A stretch of 64,000 nt of DNA from Siphonodentalium dalli (taxonomy: Eukaryota > Mollusca > Scaphopoda > Gadilida > Siphonodentaliidae): positions 65,175,897-65,239,896 of the forward strand of contig CP136063.1 of NCBI GenBank assembly GCA_032622095.1, read 5' to 3'. The position numbers were made by a program, and so were the translations under genes. Within the stretch, counting starts at the first letter, position 1. Every line of letters begins with the position of its first letter. Shown piece by piece: positions 42,614-53,141 of this stretch. Under the pieces are notes generated by a model that saw only the letters and a list, made by a program, of their open reading frames with translations, ran no database searches and was not told the origin of the DNA.

Positions 42614-43351
42614 GTGATGAATGCGCCGGATATCGTTTGCATAATTGGAGGCAAATGTAAACCATCTGAGTATTTGGTTTTGGATGGTTTAAACAAGAAT
42701 CCAGGTTCTAATTGCAATGGCCCAGGTGATGACGAAAACATATCACCTGCCGGGCCGTATCAGTCTGATGTACAGGTGCATGTACTAGAAAAAAATAGTT
42801 CTCGAAATACATTCCCTCCATATATATCCATCCCTCAAGGATATCAGTGTAATATGTGTCAGAAATCATTTCTACAGTTATGGCGCCTGAAACAACACAG
42901 AAGAATACACAGGAGAGAAAGGCCTACACATGATTGTGATCATTGTGGGCTCAAATCATTTGCGAACTCATGGGAACTGAAACAACACAAAAGAATACAC
43001 ATTGGAGAAAGGTCAAACGCTTGTGATATATGTAGGAAATCATTTGTACACTTTCGCAGCCTGATACGACACAAAAAATTGCACAACAGAAAAAGTTCAC
43101 ACGCTTGTGATATATGTGGGAAATCATTTGTATACTTTGGCAGCCTGACACGACACGAAAAATTACACAAAAGGCCACACGCTTGTGATATATGTGGGAA
43201 ATCATTTGTACACTTTCGCAGCCTGACAGAACACAAAAAAATGCACAACAGAGAAAGGTCACACGCTTGTGATATGTGTGGGAAATCATTTATATACTGT
43301 GGCAGCCTGACACGACACAGAAAATTACACAAAAGGGCCACACGCTTGTGA
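42614..43351 (+). CDS. C2H2 zinc-finger protein, 6 fingers (ZNF-B, unit 2)
   Basis: The 245-residue paralog of 31805-32557. The N-terminus is nearly identical; finger 2 is CDHCGLKSF. Compared with unit 1, a two-finger block (VHFRSL then V/IYFGSL type) is duplicated, so fingers 3-4 and 5-6 are near copies. The linker before finger 5 is shortened by three residues (HKRPHAC). The frame is then lost at HKRATRL, and the remaining fingers (CDICGESFADSWELTRHK, then CEKSFTLSSALVKHK) lie in other frames to about 43540. Probably decaying, although a truncated protein is possible. Confidence 0.6.
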   Translation: MMNAPDIVCIIGGKCKPSEYLVLDGLNKNPGSNCNGPGDDENISPAGPYQSDVQVHVLEKNSSRNTFPPYISIPQGYQCNMCQKSFLQLWRLKQHRRIHRRERPTHDCDHCGLKSFANSWELKQHKRIHIGERSNACDICRKSFVHFRSLIRHKKLHNRKSSHACDICGKSFVYFGSLTRHEKLHKRPHACDICGKSFVHFRSLTEHKKMHNRERSHACDMCGKSFIYCGSLTRHRKLHKRATRL

Positions 43352-43545
43352 TATATGTGGAGAATCATTTGCAGACTCATGGGAACTGACAAGACACAAA
43401 AGAACACACACAGCGGCAAAAACCATACGCTTGTGATAAATGCGAGAAATCATTTACGTTGTCAAGCGCCCTGGTAAAACACAAAATAGAACACAGGATA
43501 AAAACCATACACTTGTGATATATGCTGAGTCAAGCAAACGGACAC
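43336..43545 (+). pseudogene. Frameshifted terminal fingers of ZNF-B (unit 2)
   Basis: Two further fingers follow out of frame with the main ORF, separated by a one-base insertion near 43420 (GCGGCAAAAACC compared with GCGGAAAAACC in unit 1). In unit 1 both are still in frame. Confidence 0.7.
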
Positions 43546-44234
43546 AACACAAAATAATACAAACAAGAGAAAGAAAGACTGTACCAAAATGATAAATTCA
43601 ACAAATGATTTACTAATTGCTGTAAATTATCAAGACACGGGAAAATACACACAGTTGGTAGAAAGACCATATATGTGCATGTTATATAGAAAATAATTTA
43701 CTCCTCATTCCAAAACGAGATAGTCCAGCGGAAGTAGGGGGTAACCCAAAATTCTCTGTTATAGTTTGTTTCTTTACTGATTATTCATGGGGAGGGTCTC
43801 TGTAATGATTTCTAGGGTGATGTGGACGTCTCACCCTTGAGCATTTTAAGAAATCCAAGATGGCGTCCAAGATGGCTACCGGATTTCGGTATTTTATTTA
43901 ATCGGTTAATAACTTTCCCGAATTGAGGTTTAATATGTCAATTTATGATAGGAATCATATACAATATGTGGGTCGAATTATATTGCAAATTTCCGATGCT
44001 TGATTATAAAGATGGCCGTAAAAATGTCCGCCAAATACATGAAAATTGTGCAATATTGCAATATATAGATTATTACAATAATTTGTTTTATCAAAAATAC
44101 AAATACAATCCAAAGAAATGAATACAAGGCCAAAAGAAACCAATACGTCGTCAGTCCCGCGAATTTTAACAACAAGCGTGTTATTAAATGATACGAATTG
44201 ACCATACTGCATCCTCTATCTGAAGCAAATGTTT

Positions 44235-45707
44235 CTAATCAATGTTATTCTCGTTAACATCACAGTGTTTTGTAAACTCGTTAAAACAGTTAAGCGCACC
44301 TTGACACGAACAAAATGACGTGCACGTCAAACCAGCACGAAAGCACCCACATCTCTTTGACGAGCAAGGCGAATTGCGGGTGCACGAACACCGTATCAAC
44401 TTCAGTATGCTATCCGGGGCCTTTGGTATGTTGTCGGCAACCGTGGTAGGAACGAGTTCGTCGCCATCTTTAGACCAACCAAAATTTGTTGCCTCCATAT
44501 CCGGCGGAGATTCGTCTGATGCATATCGCCAAGTAGCAACTTGAAGATGAGCACGCTTTATATTTTCAAAGCTTCGGTGGTTGGGGGTAACGATATTGAT
44601 AAGACCATCGGGGTGCTGACTTGGTTCAAGGGGATCGATACAAATCTCCAATTTAGCTCGCAAAGCTTCCCTGTCGACAGCATCAAGTTTAATTCTGGAT
44701 GTCGACTCTTCCTTGTGGTGTGTGTGAGATTGATTCGCATCACAATTTTGCATTGATTCTAAATCTTTTATCAGACCATTGCATGTGTGTAAGCTGTATG
44801 CCCAGGTTTTGATGCTCTCTGGCTTTAGTGTTATACCAATTATTCCAGAACGTCCGTGCCCATATCTCATAAATGTAGTTTCGATGGCCATGTCTGTCCA
44901 AATTCCATTAAAAATTCCAGTGTTGTGGTGCATTTTGTGCTCGCCCTTCTCGAAGTGTTGGCCGACATTTTCGGGCAATGATTCCATTGAACGTAAATAA
45001 TACAAGGCATATCTGGCATAGTGGATATGACCGGCTGCAAAAAACAATGGAATCATATCACTGACCGAGTCTAGATGTAGTGGCCAATCCGATTCACGCT
45101 CAGCACGTATGTATTTCAACATAAGAAACACAGGTCTCAACAGACAGTCAATCCACAGCTTAGATGTTCTACTTTGAAGTGCCAATCTGTCCAATGTGGT
45201 ATCTAGGTAATGCAAGCATTCCATTTCGAATTTGCAAAATACAGGACGCAACACTTCTTCAGCCAACATTCTGAGAGCACGAACATTTTGCGGAAATTTC
45301 TTTCCTGTGAGCATTTTCAATACTCCACCAAACTGCACACTGAGGATTTCCACCAAACCACTTTACGCCATCAACGAACCTAGCGAACCACAGTAACTCA
45401 TCAGAAGGTGCATGCCCCCGATTCGCAGATACACGTCATTGAACTTGGTAGGATTGTCCCAAGTAGCGTGCAAGGCAACACGATATAACTGTTGGTCTGC
45501 AGTGAATATGACAAAAGCTTGTCCAGCTGATCGAGATAAAGTTTGAGCTTTTGTCATTGCAGCTATCATTGTCTGTGAATCTGCTGGTGGTCTGTCTATC
45601 AGTGGGAGATAGACAATATTTGTCTTTAGTCTAGCAGACTGTCCCTGTTCCCGACACAAATTGGTATTGTATCCATTATATTCGGGGCAGTTGTCCTTGT
45701 AAATCAC
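44235..45707 (-). pseudogene. Academ-like transposase, C-terminal half with CXC module, XPG domain deleted
   Basis: Two pieces in one frame (45707-45363 and 45356-44235) are separated by a single in-frame TAA where the nested copy's family has LMAGSGL-like sequence. Conserved landmarks: FFAAGHIHYARYALYYLRSM, GEHKMHHNTGIFNGIWTDM, ETTFMRYGHGRSGIIGITL, CIDPLEPSQHP. Then it jumps directly to ENIKRAHLQVATWRYA. The 300-residue XPG-like nuclease region present at 13302-14223 is missing in frame. The protein ends in a Tesmin/TSO1-like CXC cluster (RCSCTRNSPCSSKRCGCF, then CTSFCSC). CXC clusters bind DNA. Confidence 0.75.
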
Positions 45708-46990
45708 ATCCTCAAAGACAAATCGTTTTCACCTGCCCGCCGCCGCGAAACATCTTGTTGGTGGCTGAATTTACCTGAAACGGTGGATTTGGGAACACTG
45801 TTCATTACAGGGTCCTTAGTAATTTTGAATTGAGATCCGTCAATTGCTTGTTCATCTATCGTCGCATTTGGAAGGTCATCTTTCTTCAAACGAGGAATTG
45901 TCCGGTCACCAATACTAACATCACAAGCTGCCTGGGTCATTATCATTGCAAGTGAGTGTGTCGACGATTTCCCATTTGGAGAGCTGATATCACAGTCAAA
46001 ATTATCGGCTATAATTTGGATCATACCATTGGATGCGTCATTTATTCTTTGTTTCGCTGTATCCAATGATGCTGCCATAGCAGCTGATTTTTTTAATCGA
46101 CGTAGTTCTTCGTAACCGCATGTAACACGATACTCATACATATGATTAACAATCAGCTTGGAATCACGTAAAAGCACGCCAAGTGCTACCTGGAGGTCTG
46201 TGGCTTGATTGAGGACGATATATGTGATAATACTGCCAATAAGGAGTGCAGGCAGCGATCTGTCTAACTTTGTTGATATCGCAGCGAGGTAAGTCATCAT
46301 TGTGCTGGAAACAGATTCTTCAATGGATATCCTATCAACATGAATATTGTATTCCGATCTGTTGCTGGTAATGTTTTTGCATTCCTCAACCACATGCTTA
46401 GCAACTGTTGTAATATGCGGTTCTAAATCGTCTCCACTTTCTTCTTTTACCAATCTCAAAACATTTGCTGTATTTTGATGGAAAGCTAAGACACTTGCAT
46501 AACCGACAGCAGACAGTGTAAGGATTTCGTCACAAAAGTGACGTTTCAGTTCAGTGATCAACTGTGGCCGTGCCAAAACACACCCGTTGTGGGCTTTATA
46601 TTCGTTGTGCAGTTCAACAGAATTCCAAATACGTTTCTTGTTGCTCGCGACTACATTGATGACATGTTGTAAAGCTGTATCCACATGAGCAGTCACTGTG
46701 TGTTCAGATTCAGTTGGCGTAAGGCATCTGTTCTGGACAAATTTTGTCATACAATCCTTATGATAACGCGCATCAACTGCATGAAGGTCACTCAGCGCAC
46801 GCCCAATCCTACAACGAACCTCCTGTCCCCAAACATCCCCTCGAGCATCACATTTTTCTAGTAGCTCTATCCTATATGACTTTCCCTCTTCTGTGTGAGT
46901 CGAGCGACACATATATGCAGGACGCCATCTTCCTGGGTTTTTATTATCCTTATTAACTATGCACTCTTGTCCACAATACAAACAATGCAA
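45704..46990 (-). pseudogene. Academ-like transposase, main N-terminal half
   Basis: The 429-codon frame has CLYCGQECIV, RWRPAYMCRSTHTEEGKSYR, and KCDARGDVWGQEVRCRIG with DARYHKDC, an apparent Cys/His zinc module over the first 90 residues. The remainder is helical and includes QKR(R)-like and DNA-facing basic patches; I cannot locate catalytic acidic residues with confidence. It is the longest intact piece of the protein in the window. A frameshift at about 45725 ends it (RAGENDLSLRM). Confidence 0.7.
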
Positions 46991-47300
46991 TTGGAACTGG
47001 AATCCAGAAACCGATCGGCGATATCATTCTCTTAGGGGGTATGGCAGGTGATGCGTCCCTTCTTACAACATCCAAGTTGGTTTTTGACGTATATCGAGCA
47101 ATGCAGTTCCTATGAAAATGAACTTTTAAGTTTTCATCTTCCAAAAGTCTGTCCTCTAAAATTGCATGTAGGTGATCGTCATAAACTTTACTTGCATTAA
47201 TAATAGTCAGAATCCTACTTGTATTAGCATTAACCGAACATAGGTCTGTCGAAATACACCTGTCGCCATACTGAAATTTAAAAATGCACTCTTCCGTCAT
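46953..47300 (-). pseudogene. Academ-like transposase, N-terminal segment
   Basis: Starts MTEECIFKFQYGDRC and continues to FHRNCIARYTSKTNLDV, equal to the plan at 15783. A frameshift near 46985 moves the reading to the next frame, in which CLYCGQECIV follows. Cys and His residues are placed as in a zinc-binding module. Confidence 0.7.
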
Positions 47301-47800
47301 AGTTCATCTGACATGAGTCTGAAACTGAAAGGAAAGACATTAATTTATATACAAACTCCGAAATATATATATATCAATCAATTAGTAATTCAGTCATCAA
47401 CCAAGAGTATAATATGTGACACGAATGTGATTGCCGAGAAAAATCTCACCTGAAACAACTTAATCGCATTCAAAACAATTGTGACATATACAATAAAATA
47501 ATGATGTGTTAATGACATAACACGCCATAGTTTAATATACATGGGCAACCACATGCAAAATAACGAATTGAGCCACACCATTGCAGCTCCAAACTCAGTT
47601 ATTTTAGCATATCGTTATATATTTTTTATATTTTCACATATTTGGCGGCCATTTTGGAAGCCATTCTTTATTCATGACACCGACATTCCATATTGGCACT
47701 CAGGTAATATATTAGGTTATGTTTAGGGACCATATAGCAACCGTATTGTTATTTGGAAAGAAAATATCAGCTTCAAACTAAAACTAGCATATTTTGGCAG
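47301..47800. other. Transposon 5' non-coding region
   Basis: Right-hand (5' on the coding strand) non-coding part of the 4245-bp transposon, with inverted copies of GGCGGCCATTTTGGAAGCC-type subterminal motifs. No gene. Confidence 0.6.
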
Positions 47801-48051
47801 CCATCTTGGACGCCATCTTGAATTTCTCAAATTGCTCAATGGTGAGGGGTCCACATCACCCTAGAAAACGTTACAGAGACCATCCCCATGAATAATCAGC
47901 AAAGAAACAAACTATAACAGAGAATTTTGGGTCAGGCCAAAATTCGACACTTGGCCGCTGGACTAAGATTCAATATAATCCACGTAGATAAACAGCCACA
48001 TTGTGATATTGTTTTACTGCTTAAAGCTACAGGGGCATGGGTTATACTTAA

Positions 48052-49534
48052 AGATGGATTATCTCTTTAAATAACAGATTTTAAATAGTTGCGTGGGTAT
48101 AAAATAATAGATATGAACTGAAAACCTATGATTTTATTTCGAATATTAAGGGCTTTGTGGACCCAATTTTCCCAAAATGTCCCAAAATTTTATAGAGTCC
48201 AAATAAAGGATTCTGTTCATGTATATTAGTCATAATATAAACCGAGCCCATTGATACAACATTTTGAGAGTATACTTCATGGTGGATTATGTTAGAAATA
48301 CAAAATGTGAACTTTATTGAGATTTAAAAAAAAATAATTTAGAGGCAATGGTCCAAGAAAAACAAAGTCCAAATTTAAGAATCAAATATGGGAATATGTA
48401 CTGAACACTGTGATGAATGATGTATTACAAAAAGAATATTATATTTCTTGAGTGTTCTTTGATAAAATGACTTTGAACCGGTTGTTGACAAATGATATAT
48501 ACTTGCTTGCATGTTGGCTATGTGGGTGGTAGCAGGCACGGTTTAACAGCTGGCCATTGTAACTGCTCTGGACTCTGTTGACAATAGAATGCTAATCCTC
48601 AATCATACCCCTGCCATAGCCACAGTAATTCTAGTAAGTAGGTCACCACTCACTCAGGGTGAACAGGCATGTTGTAGTTTGACACCTGTTGACACTGGTA
48701 AAAAGCCATTCAAATCGGAATGGACATCAGCCATGAAAGGTTGACCCATTAACTGCTGCCTCTCAGTCAACCATATTCTGAAGTTAGTACATCATTTGTC
48801 AACAACCGGTTCAAAGTCATTTTATCAAAGAACACTCAAGAAATATAATATTCTTTTTGTAATACATCATTCATCACAGTGTTCAGTACATATTCCCATA
48901 TTTGATTCTTAAATTTGGACTTTGTTTTTCTTGGACCATTGCCTCTAAATTATTTTTTTTGAAATCTCAATAAAGTTCACATTTTGTATTTCTAACATAA
49001 TCCACCATGAAGTATACTCTCAAAATGCTGCATCAATGGGCATGGTTTCTATTATTACTAATATACATGAACAGAATCCTTTATTCTGACTCTATAAAAT
49101 TTAGGGAAATTTTGGAAAAATTGGGTCCACAAAGCCCTTAAATCGGGCCCGTTTATGTTACTATTTTTAGAACCGACCATTCGGATGAGACCGTATTGCG
49201 ATATAGAGCACTGGGCTGTTCCTACGGCTACGCAACGAATGTCAAATGTCACAGATTGGTTGTTTGTATTGTTTTGTTCCACAGATATCAGCGATAATGA
49301 GTATAATTAACGTTTATTTGTGACAAAATTGCACAATATAATTTCTGGTCTCTGTTAACAGTAACCACTATTGTTCGTTAGCTGAACAAACACACCTTTT
49401 TAGACCAGAAAATATTCGAAATAGAATTAATAATAATCGATAGAAGCATTTCCGGACAGGAGTCTTCGATTCAAATCTAATATTTTATACCCCGGTAACT
49501 ATATAATACATGTTTACAAAGAGATAATCCACCT
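48052..49534. mobile_element. TTAA-site MITE (family M1), split by a second element
   Basis: Starts AGATGGATTATCTCTTTAAA and ends with CCACCT; TTAA at 48048-48051 and 49535-49538. Unit 1 at about 32850 reads TACTTAAATGTAAA, the empty site with one TTAA, so ends and duplication are proven. Without its 988-bp passenger it is about 491 bp. Non-coding. Confidence 0.95.
48150..49137. mobile_element. 988-bp TTAA-site element with 347-bp terminal inverted repeats
   Basis: The ends are GGGCTTTGTGGACCC and inverse. Terminal inverted repeats span 48150-48496 and 48791-49137 with few mismatches. TTAA lies on each side (48146 and 49138), while the M1 copy at 22966 reads ATATTAAATCGGG without it. The 294-bp unique core has no ORF. 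Long inverted repeats at TTAA suggest a Kolobok- or piggyBac-mobilised foldback element. Confidence 0.95.
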
Positions 49535-49538
49535 TTAA

Positions 49539-50537
49539 ATGTAAAATATTCACCGTTAAGAACATGGAGAAATAGATCAACTTGTTCTCTGATAACAAAT
49601 TATCACCCGTTGAAACTATAATTATATAAACAAAACGAATACATTGACTTGTCAACAAACATAGAGTACCAATCGTGTAGCAAGTTCAAACTGTTTTATG
49701 TTTATTCCCATATTTATCGTTAAAGGTGGATTATCTCTTTGTAAACATGTATTTTGTGACGTCACCTATTATTAAGTAATAACGAACCAACGCCGGACGC
49801 TTTGGGTCGTATATAGGCTATATCTGATTTTGTGACGTCACCAATTATTAACTAATACGACGCTCCAATTTTTGTCTCCCGAAATTTTTTTCGGGGGACT
49901 ATTATAATAGCCGGTGTCCGTCCGTACGTCCGTCCGTGTGTCCGGGGTTTCCAGATGATAACGTTAGTTTCGGTTATTTGATCAAAAGCAAATTTCATAG
50001 ATGAGTTTATCAGACCAAAATACAGGTCAAGTTCGAATATGGGTTTGCTCCGCCCATTTTTGCGAGAGTTATGGCCCTTTTTCGACTTAGAATCTTATAA
50101 TTTTCTGGTTTCCGGATGATAACTTCAGTTTATGTGATCATATCTGAATCAAATTTGGTATGTGAGTTTATCAGACCAAAATACAGGTTAAGTTCGAATA
50201 TGAGCTTTGTAATGTCGCAAGAGCTATACTCGTCCTTGACCTCGATAAATGGAATACTCGTAGGGCGCGCATCTATAATCTCAAATTGACTCAATTCCAC
50301 CCGCGTGTGCAATTTGACTTATATATCAAGATCTTCCACCCACTTTGGTGTTCTAGAAACTACCCGAAAAAGACCCGTTAATTAGTTGAATAAAACATGA
50401 CTGCCAATTCTGAGGTGAAGGTCGGGTATAGCTCTTGCGACATTACCCTTCTACCGAGTCGAATTAACGTTTATTTGTAACAAAATTACCCAATAAAATA
50501 TATGGTCTCTGTTTACAGCAACCACTATTGTTGCATT
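49539..50537. other. Repeat-rich tail of unit 2
   Basis: Counterpart of 32860-34255. Contains R1 repeats (from about 49785) and the GTCCGTCCG-rich block, here with an extra hairpin (CTCCCGAAATTTTTTTCGGG at 49877) missing from unit 1. No gene. Confidence 0.55.
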
Positions 50538-51088
50538 TTAGTAAGTTCAACTGCCTTGTGTTACATTTAACTGCACACGAATGAACCTAATAGTCGGGAT
50601 GCTCTCACGGTTTTAATTATTTAACGTATGTGATGTGCCAGAATTGTCAGGAAGACAAGGCTGACGCAAACGCTTAATTTCCGAAATAACAACAAGCGAC
50701 CAGGGCCCCTCCTACATATCACTTTCAAATAAACCTTAGAGTACCAGCATGAACTTTGCTGTAATTGAACACGGATACTACACTGATCATAAAACAGCCT
50801 AAGAATTTAAATGATTTTGCAGCCTTTTCATATAAGTAGGGGTATTTTGACCTATGCTAGATCTCCAGTAATTTCTTTCTATTTTCAGGCGCACATCTGT
50901 ACAGTCAGAGTCATTTTCAATCAAGCCAGGCTGATCTAGATAAGCGAACTCCGCACACACTAAACAAAGGGAGGAAACTCTGTGAGGTATTTTATTGGAG
51001 TATAGACGATACAATCCGATACTACTCGAACGTGAAGGCGTTGGTGCGACACATGCATGCACGTTATGCTATTCTGAAATAGCATACG

Positions 51089-52348
51089 ATGTCCACCCAC
51101 ACCGTTATGAGACACCATCAATGTGATGTCTGTGTTCAGGGATTCGCTAACTCTGGTAATCTGAAAAGACACATGGTCACCGCTCACACAAAAGCGCAGC
51201 GTTATCAGTGTGATGTATGTCTTAAGAAATTCAGCGTATCTGGTAGTCTGAAAAAACATATGAGGACCCACACAGGCGAGCAACCATATCAGTGTAATGT
51301 GTGTCTTAAGAAATTTGCGGAGTTGTCCAATATGAAATCACACATGCGGATCCACACAGGGGAGAAACCTTTTGCATGTGATGTTTGTGGAAAGACCTTC
51401 GGTGATCCGAGTGGCATGCATACTCATAGAAGAATACACGATAGTGACAGACAACGGTGCCATAATTGCACGGAGTGTGACCAATCATTCATGCATGCAC
51501 ATAATCTGACCAGACACATCAAGACCGTGCACTCCAGTATTAGGCCATACGAGTGTGAAGAATGTGGCAAGTCCTTCAAATACGTTGGTCATCTTACTCG
51601 ACACAAAAGGACCCATACGGGAAATTTCCCATTTAAATGTGATATTTGCCAAAAGGGATTCAGTGACCGAAGTGTATTGATGGTACACGTGATGATACAC
51701 ACAGGAGAGACGTCGCTTAAATGTGATATTTGTGAGAAAGGGTTCAGATCACAGAACGTTCTCAAGCATCACATGGGGACCCATTCAGGGATTCGACCTT
51801 ATCAGTGCACAGAGTGTGAAAAGTCATTTACCCAATCTAGCGGAATGCTGAGACACATGAGGATCCACAAGGGAGATCGCCCATTTAAATGTGATATTTG
51901 TGAGAAAGGATTCAATCAAAATGGTACTCTAAAATCACACATGAGAATCCATACAGGAGAGACGCCGTTCACGTGTGATATATGTTGCAAAGGATTCACG
52001 CAACAGAGTCATCTGACTGGACACCTAAGAACACATAGTGGAGTCAAACCATATCAATGTGAGCAATGTAATAAATCATGTGCAACCTCCAGCGCCCTGA
52101 ATGACCACACCCGGAGGTTCCACACGGGAGAGAGACCTTATAAATGCTCTGAATGTGACAAGAGATATGTTTCTTCGGGTGAGCTAACTGACCACACCAG
52201 GAGAATTCACACCGGGGAGAAACCTTATAACTGCACAGTGTGTGACAAGCGATTTGTTTCTTCGGGTGAGCTAACTGACCACACACGGAGAGTTCATACG
52301 GGCGAGAGACCACACCGGAGAGAAAGCTTACAGCTGTGCTGTGTATGA
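51089..52348 (+). CDS. C2H2 zinc-finger protein, 14 fingers (ZNF-A, unit 3)
   Basis: The most diverged of the three 419-residue paralogs. Fingers 1-6 are close to units 1 and 2; fingers 7-13 differ at predicted base-contacting positions (SDRSVLM, TQSSGMLR, NQNGTLKS, TQQSHLTG, TSSALND). Finger 4 has Met in place of the odd Arg (SGMHTH), restoring a hydrophobic core residue. Finger 13 (CDKRYVSSGELTDHTRR) now resembles finger 14 of the same protein. Length, start context and the frameshifted tail RESLQLCCV are the same as in the others. A DNA target differing from those of units 1 and 2 is likely by inference. Confidence 0.85.
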   Translation: MSTHTVMRHHQCDVCVQGFANSGNLKRHMVTAHTKAQRYQCDVCLKKFSVSGSLKKHMRTHTGEQPYQCNVCLKKFAELSNMKSHMRIHTGEKPFACDVCGKTFGDPSGMHTHRRIHDSDRQRCHNCTECDQSFMHAHNLTRHIKTVHSSIRPYECEECGKSFKYVGHLTRHKRTHTGNFPFKCDICQKGFSDRSVLMVHVMIHTGETSLKCDICEKGFRSQNVLKHHMGTHSGIRPYQCTECEKSFTQSSGMLRHMRIHKGDRPFKCDICEKGFNQNGTLKSHMRIHTGETPFTCDICCKGFTQQSHLTGHLRTHSGVKPYQCEQCNKSCATSSALNDHTRRFHTGERPYKCSECDKRYVSSGELTDHTRRIHTGEKPYNCTVCDKRFVSSGELTDHTRRVHTGERPHRRESLQLCCV

Positions 52349-52409
52349 CAAGCGAATTTTATGTTTGTCGGCTTTAAAAGAACACACGAAAAGACACAAT
52401 ACTGCTTAG
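52311..52409 (+). pseudogene. Frameshifted 15th finger downstream of ZNF-A (unit 3)
   Basis: Same out-of-frame finger with Cys-to-Tyr change and TAG stop as in unit 1. Its presence in all three units shows that the frameshift predates the duplication. Confidence 0.7.
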
Positions 52410-52626
52410 AATCTCCATTCGTGTTGGGCTCATCGTGGTATATAGAGGTTATGATAAATACAGCGAGCGTTTCTTCCGGTGTCTAACCATTACGGGAGAA
52501 ACCGCACCGGAGAGAAAGAGAATCACATAACAGAGTAGCCTGATTTCACACAATGGAGTCCAACCATATACATGTAAATGTCAACAATTAGTTAATAATG
52601 CGCAACCTGTATGTTGTATTCTTTAA

Positions 52627-53141
52627 AGATGGATTATCTCTTTAAATAACAAATTTTAAATAGTTGTGTGGGTATAAAATAATAGAAATGAACTGAAGAC
52701 CTATGTCCGGAAAAGCTTCTATCAATTAATATTGATTTTATTTCGAATATTAAATCAGGACCGTTTATGTTGCTATTTTTAGAACAGACCATTCGGATGA
52801 TACCATATTGCGATATAGAGCACTGGGCTGTTCCTATGGCTACGCACCAAAAGTCAAATGACCCAGATTGATTGTTTGTATTGTTTTGTTCCACAGATAT
52901 AAGCGATAATCAGTATAATTAACGTTTGTTTGTGACAAATTTGTACAAAAAAAATTCTGGTCTCTGTTAACAGTAACCACTATTGTTCGTTAGCTGAACA
53001 CACACACCTTTTTAGACCAGAAAATATTCGAAATAAAATTAATATTAATCGATAGAAGCATTTCCGGACAGGAGTCTTCGATTCAAATCTAATATTTTAT
53101 ACCCCTGTAACTATATAATACATGTTTACAAAGAGATAATC
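52627..53141. mobile_element. MITE (family M1), 3' end truncated, unit 3
   Basis: TTAA (52623) then AGATGGATTATCTCTTTAAA. The body matches 48052-49534. The right end stops at GAGATAAT and joins directly to unit sequence (AAATCCATTAGATATT), with about 0.1 kb of unit DNA missing compared with unit 1. The element appears to have taken part in a deletion. Confidence 0.8.

Larger units (their letters stand above)
43721..47965 (-). mobile_element. 4245-bp DNA transposon, TAGT...ACTA ends, 3-bp target duplication (Academ-like)
   Basis: The ends are TAGTCCAGCGG and its exact inverse. Imperfect inverted repeats run for about 160 bp, sharing CCCAAAATTCTCTGTTATAG and ATTCATGGGGA. Flanking AGA (43718-43720 and 47966-47968) is a target duplication: unit 1 at about 32763 has CGAGATTCAATA, with one AGA and no element. 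The minus strand codes for one transposase-like gene in pieces. Subterminal AAGATGGCGTCC motifs occur inside both ends. Academ is inferred from the related XPG-bearing copy and the 3-bp duplication. Confidence 0.85.
34256..50537. repeat. Segmental duplication unit 2
   Basis: Nearly complete second unit, 16282 bp, in the same orientation and order as unit 1. Own insertions: about 0.6 kb near 36390, the 4245-bp transposon at 43721, and the nested MITEs at 48052-49534. Without these the unit is roughly 10 kb. Confidence 0.9.
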
